Assembly (NCBI GenBank): GCA_900549375.1
Contig: URNY01000093.1
Coordinates: 1 to 11,124 of the forward strand
Reading direction: 5' to 3'
From: an uncultured Bacteroidales bacterium
GTDB lineage: Bacteria; Bacteroidota; Bacteroidia; Bacteroidales; Muribaculaceae
Length of the DNA stretch: 11,124 bases
The notes under the pieces: model-generated
Database searches by the model: none
What the model was told of the DNA's origin: nothing
Seen by the model: the letters and a program-made list of their open reading frames with translations, nothing else
Translations under genes and position numbers: made by a program
In this document: in pieces, positions 1 to 5,152 of the stretch
Position numbering within the stretch: the first letter of the stretch is position 1
Layout: each line of letters begins with the position of its first letter

Positions 1-327
1 ATTGCCAAGAACTATCTGAGTGAAAATGAATTGAAAATCCTGAATAATCTCGTGTCTGGATATTTCGACTTTGCCGAAATTCAGGCGATGAAACGTCGAC
101 CGATGTATATGAGCGACTATGTGAAGCAACTTGACACGGTACTTTCGTCAACAGGCGAGGCTCTTCTCGACGGTACCGGCTCGGTCAGCCATCAGCAGGC
201 GATGGACAAAGCCAAGGAAGAATACCGCAAATTTCAGGTTAGGGAGTTGTCGCCGGTGGAACGTGCCTATCTCGAAACAATCAAGGCTCTCAATGCCAAA
301 ACCAAGAACAGAGGAAAAGGAAGATGA
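1..327 (+). CDS. RhuM family protein, C-terminal part (5' end outside window)
   Basis: The frame is open from the first base (Ile-Ala-Lys-Asn-Tyr-Leu-Ser) to TGA at 325-327, giving 108 visible residues; the TTG at 31 is not a real start. The segment KNYLSENELKILNNLVSGYF followed by DFAEIQAMKRRPMYMSDYV, then GTGSVSH and a DKAKEEYRKF helix, is the characteristic C-terminal region of RhuM family proteins (first named from a Salmonella pathogenicity island). The family's N-terminal DNA-binding-like part would lie upstream. Full-length members are roughly 330 residues, so about two thirds is missing from the window. Biochemical role is unknown; relatives often sit in genomic islands near restriction-modification genes, which fits the accessory look of what follows. 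Family call is confident, function is not. Confidence 0.85.
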   Translation: MAKNYLSENELKILNNLVSGYFDFAEIQAMKRRPMYMSDYVKQLDTVLSSTGEALLDGTGSVSHQQAMDKAKEEYRKFQVRELSPVERAYLETIKALNAKTKNRGKGR

Positions 328-421
328 AATATCGTCGGCGTTTCATCGTCTTTCATCGCCAAATTCACTTGCCTATTAATGTTAAAAAAAGACTTAAATT
401 ACTGATTTAATGTTACAAATT

Positions 422-447
422 ATTTCTTCAGCGAAGACGAGTATTAA
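422..447 (+). repeat. Direct repeat A, copy 1
   Basis: Shares CGAAGACGAGTATTAA exactly, preceded by TTCTTCA and one variable base, with the copy at 4303-4327. Each copy also contains a small hairpin, TCTTC-(AGC or AAC)-GAAGA. The two copies bracket the region holding the bile salt hydrolase, SatD and DUF3307 genes. It could be the footprint of an insertion or a dispersed intergenic repeat; no integrase is seen. Confidence 0.6.
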
Positions 448-489
448 TGCAAAAACCGCCCGATTTTAAGACATAAAAAATTAATAAAC

Positions 490-532
490 AAGCGATTGAC
501 AAGCGATGAAATAAGCTTGTCAATCGCTTTTT
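490..532. terminator. Strong hairpin terminator, possibly bidirectional
   Basis: Perfect 14-bp inverted repeat, AAGCGATTGACAAG (490-503) and CTTGTCAATCGCTT (516-529), with a 12-nt loop. On the plus strand it is followed by a five-T run (528-532). On the minus strand the downstream sequence is also T-rich (complement of 470-489), so it could stop the damaged minus ORF as well. It lies about 160 bp after the RhuM stop. Confidence 0.75.
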
Positions 533-564
533 GTATCCTTTTACCGCAAAATAAATTTGTCTAT

Positions 565-598
565 TTCTTCGGGGACACAACTTCTTCGGGGACACAAC
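565..598. repeat. Perfect 17-bp tandem duplication
   Basis: TTCTTCGGGGACACAAC occurs twice head to tail (565-581 and 582-598). Because 17 is not a multiple of three it shifts the frame of the minus-strand ORF through it. Confidence 0.95.
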
Positions 599-876
599 CA
601 TATTCCGACCGAAAGGAGTGGCTTTAGCAACCAACTTGAAATTCCAAACTGGAATCGCAGGATTGCAACCAACATACTCATGAGGGACATTCTCTGTAGT
701 TACTTGGATTTTAGCTCCCATAATTACAATTCCATAGAATTCTCATTAAGGAGAAAAACATAGATGCTCATGATTGTTATTCCATATTCATTGCGTATGA
801 CCGGGGTTGGTTCGCCAAGGATGATTATTTTTTGAATGAATCATTGTAGGGTAAAGAGGTCTTTCTATTATCATGT

Positions 877-916
877 CGTTGTCAAATCATGTGTCTTGTC
901 ACAAAATTTGACAACG
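877..916. repeat. 11-bp perfect inverted repeat
   Basis: CGTTGTCAAAT (877-887) pairs with ATTTGACAACG (906-916); the 18-nt loop contains a further GTG/CAC pair (891-893, 900-902). No T-run follows on either strand, so it does not look like a standard terminator. It could be an operator, an element end or an RNA structure. Confidence 0.6.
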
Positions 917-962
917 CAAAATTAATACATAAGTATAATTCTACAAAATGTAAAACATCTAA

Positions 963-1280
963 ATAGGAGCATGTGCGTATGAGGCTTACCGATGCCGTCT
1001 TTGCCAGAATGGTTGTCGATGTCCGTTCAATGCTAAACGCTATGCCGTTGGAACTGAGAGCCGATATTAACGGCGACTTTCTCTTAGCAATTCGCCCAGT
1101 CATGTAGTAGCGGTGGCAGATAAAACTATCTTCTTTGTGGGGGTGAAGGGTGATGAATACGACCGCCGCCTCGCCTGCCGCTCCATGATTCAGGCACACA
1201 GAATGAAGAAATTGGCTTGGTCCAAACGTAATATGAATGGCAGTCGATTGAACATTCTTCCGATAAGTGCGTTGAAATAG
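963..1280 (+). pseudogene. Broken Cys-rich ORF, possible gene remnant
   Basis: One plus-strand frame is open from 963 to 1280 except for a single TAA at 1068. It has no good start codon. The first part is Cys-rich (YRCRLCQNGCRCPFNAKRY), the second is hydrophilic and basic (VAVADKTIFFVGVKGDEYD, then MIQAHRMKKLAWSKRN). A Cys cluster with a CPF-type motif followed by a basic tail is loosely reminiscent of the metal-binding end of some DDE transposases, but I cannot confirm this from sequence alone. An overlapping 42-codon frame begins at ATG 979. A decayed gene is the best explanation; chance cannot be excluded. Confidence 0.3.
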
Positions 1281-1359
1281 TTGTAATGCAAACATGTTGT
1301 CGACTTCATTGCCATAATAACGCATCGTTTTCTTAGTTATAATCTCATGATAAGGTACT

Positions 1360-2415
1360 ATGAATAAGGGAATAATCTGTAAACTAATAGCTATTTCGTC
1401 CTTTATTGCAGGTGCGTACATAAGTTCTGTACCTGCCGATGCATGTACACGAGCCGTATATCTGGGTCCTGACGGCATGGTTGTGACCGGACGCACGATG
1501 GATTGGAAAGAAGACCCTCAGTCCAACATTTATTTTTTCCCAAGGGGAATGGAGCGTCGTGGCGGAATTACGGACAATTCCGTGAAATGGACATCTTCTT
1601 ATGGAAGCGTGGTTACTGCAGGATATGACATCGGTATCTGCGACGGAATAAACGAGAGAGGGCTTGCTGCCAATCTACTTTTTCTGGCAGAATCTGACTA
1701 TCATCGCCCCGGAGACAAACGACCTGTGATGGGGCTTGCCATCTGGACGCAATATGTGCTTGACAATTTCGCCACTGTTGATGAAGCGGTGGAAGAACTT
1801 GGCAAGGAATTGTTTCGTATTGATGACCCCGACCTTCCGAATGGAGCGAAATCAACACTGCATCTTTCGATTTCAGATTCAACCGGCAACAGCGCGATAT
1901 TCGAATATATAGCGGGGAAACTCGTGATTCATAGCGGGAAAGACTGCCGGGTAATGACAAACTCTCCTTCATACGACAAGCAGCAGACGTTAGACGACTA
2001 TTGGAACCAGATAGGAGGTCTTGTCATGCTGCCTGGAACCAACCGTGCGTCAGACCGCTTCGTCCGTGCGTCATTTTACATCAACGCGTTACCACAGACC
2101 TCCGATTATCGCCAGGCGGTTGCCGGCGTGTTCAGCGTCATGCGCAACGTGTCTGTGCCGCTCGGAATCTCTGTTCCCTCCCAGCCGAATATAGCGTCTA
2201 CACGCTGGCGTACCGTTGCAGACCAGAAAAACCTCGTATATTATTTTGAATCGACCTTAAGTCCGGATATTTTTTGGATTGATTTAAAGAAACTTGATTT
2301 CAGTCCGGAAGGGAAAGTCAGAAAGCTCTCATTGACTAATGGCGAGATATACGCAGGCGATGCCGCCGACAGAATGAAGGACACTGAGCCGTTCAGGTTC
2401 CTCTTCGGGATATAG
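1360..2415 (+). CDS. bsh: Choloylglycine (bile salt) hydrolase, secreted, Ntn-hydrolase family
   Basis: 351 residues. Residues 1-28 form a signal peptide ending in a PADA motif; cleavage there exposes Cys29, the N-terminal nucleophile (CTRAVYLGPDG). Other family residues are in place: Arg45 and Asp48 in GRTMDW, Asn201 in MTNSPSYDKQ, and the arginines of GTNRASDRFVRASFY (228-240). The enzyme hydrolyses the amide bond of conjugated bile acids, releasing glycine or taurine, in the periplasm or outside. From memory the sequence resembles the well-studied Bacteroides thetaiotaomicron bile salt hydrolase along most of its length (WKEDPQSNIYFFPRGM, WTQYVLDNFATV, SVMRNVSVPLGI, STRWRTVADQKN), so bile salt hydrolase is preferred over penicillin V acylase. 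Length is complete. It stands alone, with its own terminator just downstream, inside a segment bracketed by direct repeats. Confidence 0.93.
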   Translation: MNKGIICKLIAISSFIAGAYISSVPADACTRAVYLGPDGMVVTGRTMDWKEDPQSNIYFFPRGMERRGGITDNSVKWTSSYGSVVTAGYDIGICDGINERGLAANLLFLAESDYHRPGDKRPVMGLAIWTQYVLDNFATVDEAVEELGKELFRIDDPDLPNGAKSTLHLSISDSTGNSAIFEYIAGKLVIHSGKDCRVMTNSPSYDKQQTLDDYWNQIGGLVMLPGTNRASDRFVRASFYINALPQTSDYRQAVAGVFSVMRNVSVPLGISVPSQPNIASTRWRTVADQKNLVYYFESTLSPDIFWIDLKKLDFSPEGKVRKLSLTNGEIYAGDAADRMKDTEPFRFLFGI

Positions 2416-2451
2416 TGACGTGACGGTTGGGATAAGAAAAAACTGAAAAAG

Positions 2452-2491
2452 TTGAATCGGCAGCTAAAAAGTTGCCGATTCAAATTTTTTT
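2452..2491 (+). terminator. Rho-independent terminator after the bile salt hydrolase gene
   Basis: TTGAATCGGCA (2452-2462) pairs with TGCCGATTCAA (2473-2483). The stem can extend inward by three pairs to an AAAA loop. Seven Ts follow (2485-2491). It begins 36 bp after the stop codon. A-rich sequence on the 5' side could let it act on the other strand too. Confidence 0.88.
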
Positions 2492-2751
2492 ATGCCGTCC
2501 TTATCACGAACTCGCGTTAGGCGTTTGTTTGACCAATAGTATCTGTCTCCGCGTGACGCATGGGTAGACAGATACCGTTTCATCGCCTCAGATGGTAAAA
2601 TTTGTTTGTATTTGGGGTAGCAAAATCTGCCATTGTTTGTATATAATCCCAACCAAAATCTATTAGTGGGAATATAGTTTGCTCAACCGAAACTTTTAAG
2701 GGAGTTATGCAACATTTTATGGTTGCGAGTGGCAAATGCAACCCATTTTAG
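2492..2751. other. Intergenic region with a 10-bp inverted repeat
   Basis: No gene is supported. GTATCTGTCT (2539-2548) pairs perfectly with AGACAGATAC (2566-2575) around a 17-nt GC-rich loop that has its own GCGT/ACGC pairing; no T-run follows, so it is an unexplained RNA or DNA structure. On the minus strand a frame is open from about 2676 to a stop at 2464-2466 (...GRFCYPKYKQILPSEAMKRY...), but its only early start is TTG at 2652 and its end lies inside the terminator hairpin, so I do not call it a gene; it may be a remnant. Confidence 0.45.
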
Positions 2752-2785
2752 TTGCTTGTCTGAATGCAAATGCTTATATTTGCAT
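2752..2785 (+). promoter_or_regulatory. satD-DUF3307 promoter overlapping a palindromic operator-like site
   Basis: TTGC at 2752-2755 and TATATTTG at 2775-2782 (perfect TAnnTTTG) are separated by 19 bp, matching the Bacteroidetes promoter layout; the expected start of transcription is roughly 10 bases before ATG 2799. The -7 box sits inside a perfect inverted repeat, ATGCAAAT (2764-2771) and ATTTGCAT (2778-2785). A repressor bound there would block the promoter. The helix-turn-helix protein encoded just downstream is an obvious candidate for autoregulation (inference). Confidence 0.65.
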
Positions 2786-2798
2786 AAAACTTCAGATT

Positions 2799-3440
2799 AT
2801 GAAAATTGGAGCGATAATAACCGGCGATATTGTAGATTCCACAAAAATGGCAGCAGAGGAGCGCAACTCAATGTTGCTCATGCTGCAATCCCTACCGGAA
2901 TTGCTGTCGACATTTACAAAAATCGATTTAGAGATTTTTCGTGGGGACAGCTTTCAGATTAGGGTTTGGGATCCCGTTGACTCATTAAAGGTCGCACTCG
3001 CCATACGCGCCCATATCCGTTCCTTTAAGTTTGCCGAGTACAACCGTCAATGGGATGCCCGCATGGCAATTGGTGTCGGAACTGTGGAATATGAAAATGG
3101 CACTCTTGCAACGAGTGACGGCGAGGCGTACCGTTCCTCCGGCAGAGGGCTTGATTCCATTGGTAAATATCGGCTTACAATAAAAACGCCTTGGAAAGAG
3201 GTAAACAAAGAGTTGCGAGTCTCGACTGCGTTTGCTGACGACATCATTTCCGGATGGACCCAGAGCCAAAGCCGAGTCATGTTTCAAAGCTTGACTACCA
3301 GTCTCACTCATGCCGAAATAGGGAGTATACTCGGAATTACTCGGCAGATGGTTGACAAGGCACTGAGAGCAGGTAAGGAAGATTTAATGAATCTGTATAT
3401 CAACAGATTTGAGGAATTGATTAAGAAACGACTCGGATGA
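2799..3440 (+). CDS. SatD family protein (cyclase-like N-terminal motifs, C-terminal helix-turn-helix)
   Basis: 213 residues from ATG 2799; the longer frame from 2736 is rejected because it would cross the promoter and palindrome. The start MKIGAIITGDIVDSTKM and overall layout match SatD family proteins, named from the Streptococcus mutans sat acid-tolerance locus; molecular function is unknown. Residues 1-130 carry motifs resembling class III nucleotide cyclases: GDIVDST (Asp10) like the first metal-binding Asp motif, FRGDSF (Asp50) like the second, DARMAIGVG (86-94) like the RIGIHTG strand, and GEAYRSSGRGLDSIG (108-122) like the G..VN.ASR.. motif. Residues about 165-190 (LTHAEIGSILGITRQMVDKAL) form a helix-turn-helix. 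The stop overlaps the next start (ATGA), so the two proteins are probably made together. The family call is good; cyclase likeness is my inference. Confidence 0.82.
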   Translation: MKIGAIITGDIVDSTKMAAEERNSMLLMLQSLPELLSTFTKIDLEIFRGDSFQIRVWDPVDSLKVALAIRAHIRSFKFAEYNRQWDARMAIGVGTVEYENGTLATSDGEAYRSSGRGLDSIGKYRLTIKTPWKEVNKELRVSTAFADDIISGWTQSQSRVMFQSLTTSLTHAEIGSILGITRQMVDKALRAGKEDLMNLYINRFEELIKKRLG

Positions 3441-4171
3441 ATACAATCATACTCATAAAACTTATTGCGGCACATCTGACCGGAGATTTTCTTCTCCAGA
3501 GTGACAGAATGTGTATTGATAAATTCTCAAACAATTCCAAAGCAAAATACAAGGCTCTCGTTCTTCATGCCTTGGTTCAGGCTGCTTTGGCATATATTTT
3601 CGTTGCTCAATGGAATTGCTGGATTGTACCGGTAGTGATTGGCGTCAGCCATTTCGCAATAGATCTGGTCAAAACAATGAGCAAGAGGACAGACCTTATA
3701 AGTTTTGTCTGGGACCAGCTTGCACATTTATGTATCATAATTGGATTGTGGTGGCTCGAATTCGCAAGACTGTCACAGGTGGATATGGCTGACGAGATAT
3801 TCTCAACAAATTTCTGGCTCATCGCTACGGCATACATCGCAGTGCTTGCACCGACCTCCATTTTGATAAAGTTCTTTATTGAATTTGAAAAATGGATGCC
3901 ATCCGAAGCTTCATCGCAAGGCTTGCCAAACGCCGGCAAGTGGATTGGATATCTGGAAAGGATACTGATTCTGACCTTCATATTCACAGATAATATAGAA
4001 GGAATAGGATTCTTATTGGCGGCGAAATCAGTTTTCCGTTTCGGAGAACTGAACAAAGCCAAAGATATTAAGATTACAGAATATGTACTTGTCGGCACAT
4101 TCGCCAGTTTCACTATTGCCATATTAATTGGTTTCGGCATCAACTGGCTCATTGGCATGAATTTTGAATAA
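3437..4171 (+). CDS. DUF3307 integral membrane protein
   Basis: 244 residues, overlapping the SatD stop by four bases (ATGA). Motifs typical of DUF3307 are visible: AHLTGDFLLQ at 12-21, a conserved His44 in LVLHALVQAALAY, SHFAIDLVKTMSKR at 71-84, DQLAHL at 93-98, GKWIGYLER at 167-175 and AAKSVFRFGEL at 195-205. Hydrophobic stretches at about 44-57, 62-80, 95-109, 126-148, 176-195 and 216-240 suggest five or six membrane helices. The His and Asp residues in membrane segments hint at metal or proton handling, but no activity is established. SatD and DUF3307 genes occurring side by side suggests that the soluble partner controls or is controlled by this membrane protein (inference). No terminator is obvious immediately after it. 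Confidence 0.85.
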   Translation: MNTIILIKLIAAHLTGDFLLQSDRMCIDKFSNNSKAKYKALVLHALVQAALAYIFVAQWNCWIVPVVIGVSHFAIDLVKTMSKRTDLISFVWDQLAHLCIIIGLWWLEFARLSQVDMADEIFSTNFWLIATAYIAVLAPTSILIKFFIEFEKWMPSEASSQGLPNAGKWIGYLERILILTFIFTDNIEGIGFLLAAKSVFRFGELNKAKDIKITEYVLVGTFASFTIAILIGFGINWLIGMNFE

Positions 4172-4221
4172 CGCGATATATATATAGAGGATGTTTGTAT
4201 GGGAATATTCCTGAATGGCGT

Positions 4222-4251
4222 TTTGAGGCCTCAAATGGCGGAATATGTTTG
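4222..4251 (+). promoter_or_regulatory. Possible orphan promoter with a 14-bp palindrome
   Basis: TTTG at 4222-4225 and TATGTTTG at 4244-4251 (perfect TAnnTTTG) are 18 bp apart. The palindrome TTTGAGGCCTCAAA (4222-4235) covers the -33 box. ATGTTTGTAT occurs both here (4245-4254) and at 4191-4200. No ORF follows for over 300 bp, so a transcript from it would be a long leader for the toxin-antitoxin genes or a small RNA ending near the hairpin at 4358-4393. Confidence 0.35.
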
Positions 4252-4302
4252 TATTTAATTCTGCACCCGATGATTAAACGTTTGAAACACAATATAAAAT
4301 CT

Positions 4303-4327
4303 ATTCTTCAACGAAGACGAGTATTAA
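4303..4327 (+). repeat. Direct repeat A, copy 2
   Basis: Second copy of the repeat at 422-447, sharing CGAAGACGAGTATTAA and the preceding TTCTTCA. It lies in the non-coding gap after the DUF3307 gene. The sequence outside the shared core differs between copies. Confidence 0.6.
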
Positions 4328-4357
4328 ACGATAAATTTCACACAACATCCTTATAAT

Positions 4358-4393
4358 CAATGGCTAAGAAAAGAATAATTTTCTTGGCCATTG
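4358..4393. repeat. 15-bp inverted repeat hairpin
   Basis: CAATGGCTAAGAAAA (4358-4372) pairs with TTTTCTTGGCCATTG (4379-4393), with one T-G mismatch that becomes a G-U wobble in RNA, around a 6-nt GAATAA loop. It is strong enough to end transcription of the upstream operon, but no T-run follows. The right arm contains TTTTCTTGGC, which recurs in direct repeat B at 4413-4438 and 5966-5991, so it may belong to a repeat element instead. Confidence 0.6.
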
Positions 4394-4412
4394 CTGGTTT
4401 ATGCGGTTTTAC

Positions 4413-4438
4413 CCCGTGGTTTTCTTGGCTAAATTACG
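4413..4438 (+). repeat. Direct repeat B, copy 1
   Basis: About 26 bp sharing GGTTTTCTTGGCT and a degenerate A-R-TTA-Y-G tail with 5966-5991 (21 of 26 positions identical by eye). A weaker relative, TTCCTGGCTAAAATACG, follows at about 4466. The pair brackets the toxin-antitoxin genes and the membrane-anchored hypothetical gene. Confidence 0.5.
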
Positions 4439-4520
4439 TATTCTTGGACTCCCTTAGTGAAATTCCTGGCTAAAATACGATCCGTCCTCAAAGATTTGTG
4501 AGTATCAAAACAACTTTTAC

Positions 4521-4551
4521 TTGCATGTGTTATACAAATGTTTTACCTTTG
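4521..4551 (+). promoter_or_regulatory. Toxin-antitoxin operon promoter
   Basis: TTGC at 4521-4524 and TACCTTTG at 4544-4551 (perfect TAnnTTTG) are 19 bp apart, the same layout and -33 variant as the satD promoter. The likely start of transcription is 10 to 15 bases before ATG 4572. Antitoxins of this type usually repress their own promoter; I see no clean long palindrome here. Confidence 0.65.
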
Positions 4552-4571
4552 CGCTACAAATAATTAAGAAT

Positions 4572-4820
4572 ATGAATACGGCATCAATTCCCAGAAAACA
4601 GACCTCATTCCGTCTTAGCGAAGAACTTCTTTTACGTCTTCAGGCAGAGGCTAAACGACATAACCGTAGTCTCAATAATCTTGTAGAGAGTGTGTTGATG
4701 GCTTTCGTGGCTGATCGTCCCAACAAGACGACTCTCGCGGCCATGAAAGAGGCTGAGACGTCCGACTCTCTTGAGACGCTCGACCTGGACAGTTTCCGCA
4801 GGTTTGTCAATTCCTTATGA
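4572..4820 (+). CDS. Ribbon-helix-helix antitoxin of a type II toxin-antitoxin pair
   Basis: 82 residues from ATG 4572, chosen because it follows the promoter closely; an upstream in-frame ATG at 4521 falls inside the -33 box. Residues 11-46 (TSFRLSEELLLRLQAEAKRH then NRSLNNLVESVLMAF) read as a beta strand and two helices of a ribbon-helix-helix DNA-binding domain. The acidic C-terminal tail (about 55-82, with SLETLDLDSFRRFVNSL) is the usual toxin-wrapping part. Its stop overlaps the toxin start (ATGA), which fixes the pairing. Expected role: bind and neutralise the toxin and repress the operon. The exact antitoxin subfamily is uncertain. Confidence 0.85.
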   Translation: MNTASIPRKQTSFRLSEELLLRLQAEAKRHNRSLNNLVESVLMAFVADRPNKTTLAAMKEAETSDSLETLDLDSFRRFVNSL

Positions 4821-5086
4821 ATACCCTCAAACTCACATCTCAGTTTAAGAAGGACCTTAAGCGTTATAAACACAAGACAGGGGTGATCGACAAGCTTGAG
4901 GACATTCTCAAATTGCTCGCCAATGGTCAACCGATTCCAGCTGAAAACAGACCACATTTTTTGACGGGTAATTACAAAGGCTATATGGAATGCCATGTCG
5001 AAAGTGACACTCTTCTGATATGGTGGGATAAAGAGGAAGGCATCATCAAGCTTGTCCGTTTCGGCACGCACTCCGAATTATTCTGA
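4817..5086 (+). CDS. YafQ-like RelE superfamily mRNA interferase toxin
   Basis: 89 residues. The N-terminal SQFKKDLKRYKHK helix and the C-terminal half (RPHFLTGNYKGYMECHVESD, then LLIWWDKEEG and LVRFGTHSELF) match the YafQ branch of RelE-type toxins. The residues known to matter in E. coli YafQ all have counterparts: His47 (PHF), His60 and Asp64 (CHVESD), His85 (GTH) and the terminal Phe89. The protein should therefore be catalytically intact and cleave mRNA on the ribosome when free of antitoxin. It overlaps the antitoxin gene by four bases. Nothing suggests decay, unlike several neighbours. Confidence 0.9.
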   Translation: MNTLKLTSQFKKDLKRYKHKTGVIDKLEDILKLLANGQPIPAENRPHFLTGNYKGYMECHVESDTLLIWWDKEEGIIKLVRFGTHSELF

Positions 5087-5152
5087 TGATAGTCCGTTTT
5101 CCATTCATGAAGAGATGGTATTATATAATGTGATAAAAGTAGCTTGTAAATT

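Larger units (their letters stand above)
428..721 (-). pseudogene. Damaged small ORF of unknown function (ancestral 47 aa, read-through to 97 aa)
   Basis: On the minus strand an ATG at 721 opens a 97-codon frame (MGAKIQVTTENVPHEYVGCN...FGRNMVVSPKK...). I do not recognise the family. A perfect 17-bp tandem duplication lies at residues 43-53. If one 17-bp copy is removed, the frame runs ...MVVSPKK and then meets TAG (plus-strand CTA at 561-563), giving a 47-residue protein ending 30-odd bases before the hairpin at 490-529, a natural terminator position. With the duplication the frame is shifted, the stop is lost, and the tail is translated through the hairpin. I infer that the 47-residue form was the gene, if there was one. 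The protein-like character is modest and the ORF could also be chance. Confidence 0.3.
328..1359. other. AT-rich region without an intact gene
   Basis: About 1 kb between the RhuM stop and the bile salt hydrolase start. It holds one copy of a direct repeat (422-447), a strong hairpin terminator (490-532), a 17-bp tandem duplication (565-598) inside a damaged minus-strand ORF, a start-less plus-strand open stretch at 724-849 (reading ...IDAHDCYSIFIAYDRGWF...), an 11-bp inverted repeat (877-916) and a broken Cys-rich ORF (963-1280). The mixture of short open stretches in several frames with stops between them suggests decayed genes. I see no convincing promoter for the hydrolase here; the stretch just before 1360 is AT-rich but lacks a clean TAnnTTTG. 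Confidence 0.6.

Noticed and set aside
882..1496. 204-codon minus-strand ORF
   Set aside because: It runs antisense across the signal peptide of the bile salt hydrolase, has no recognisable domain, and its composition looks like translation of non-coding DNA.
2464..2652. 62-codon minus-strand ORF starting at TTG
   Set aside because: No ATG start near the beginning, and its last codons lie within the hydrolase terminator hairpin; at most a remnant.
2736..2798. Upstream in-frame ATG for the SatD gene
   Set aside because: Would translate across the -7 box and palindrome; family members begin at the MKIGAIITGD position.
3607..4158. 183-codon minus-strand ORF
   Set aside because: Fully antisense to the well-supported DUF3307 gene; a shadow frame.
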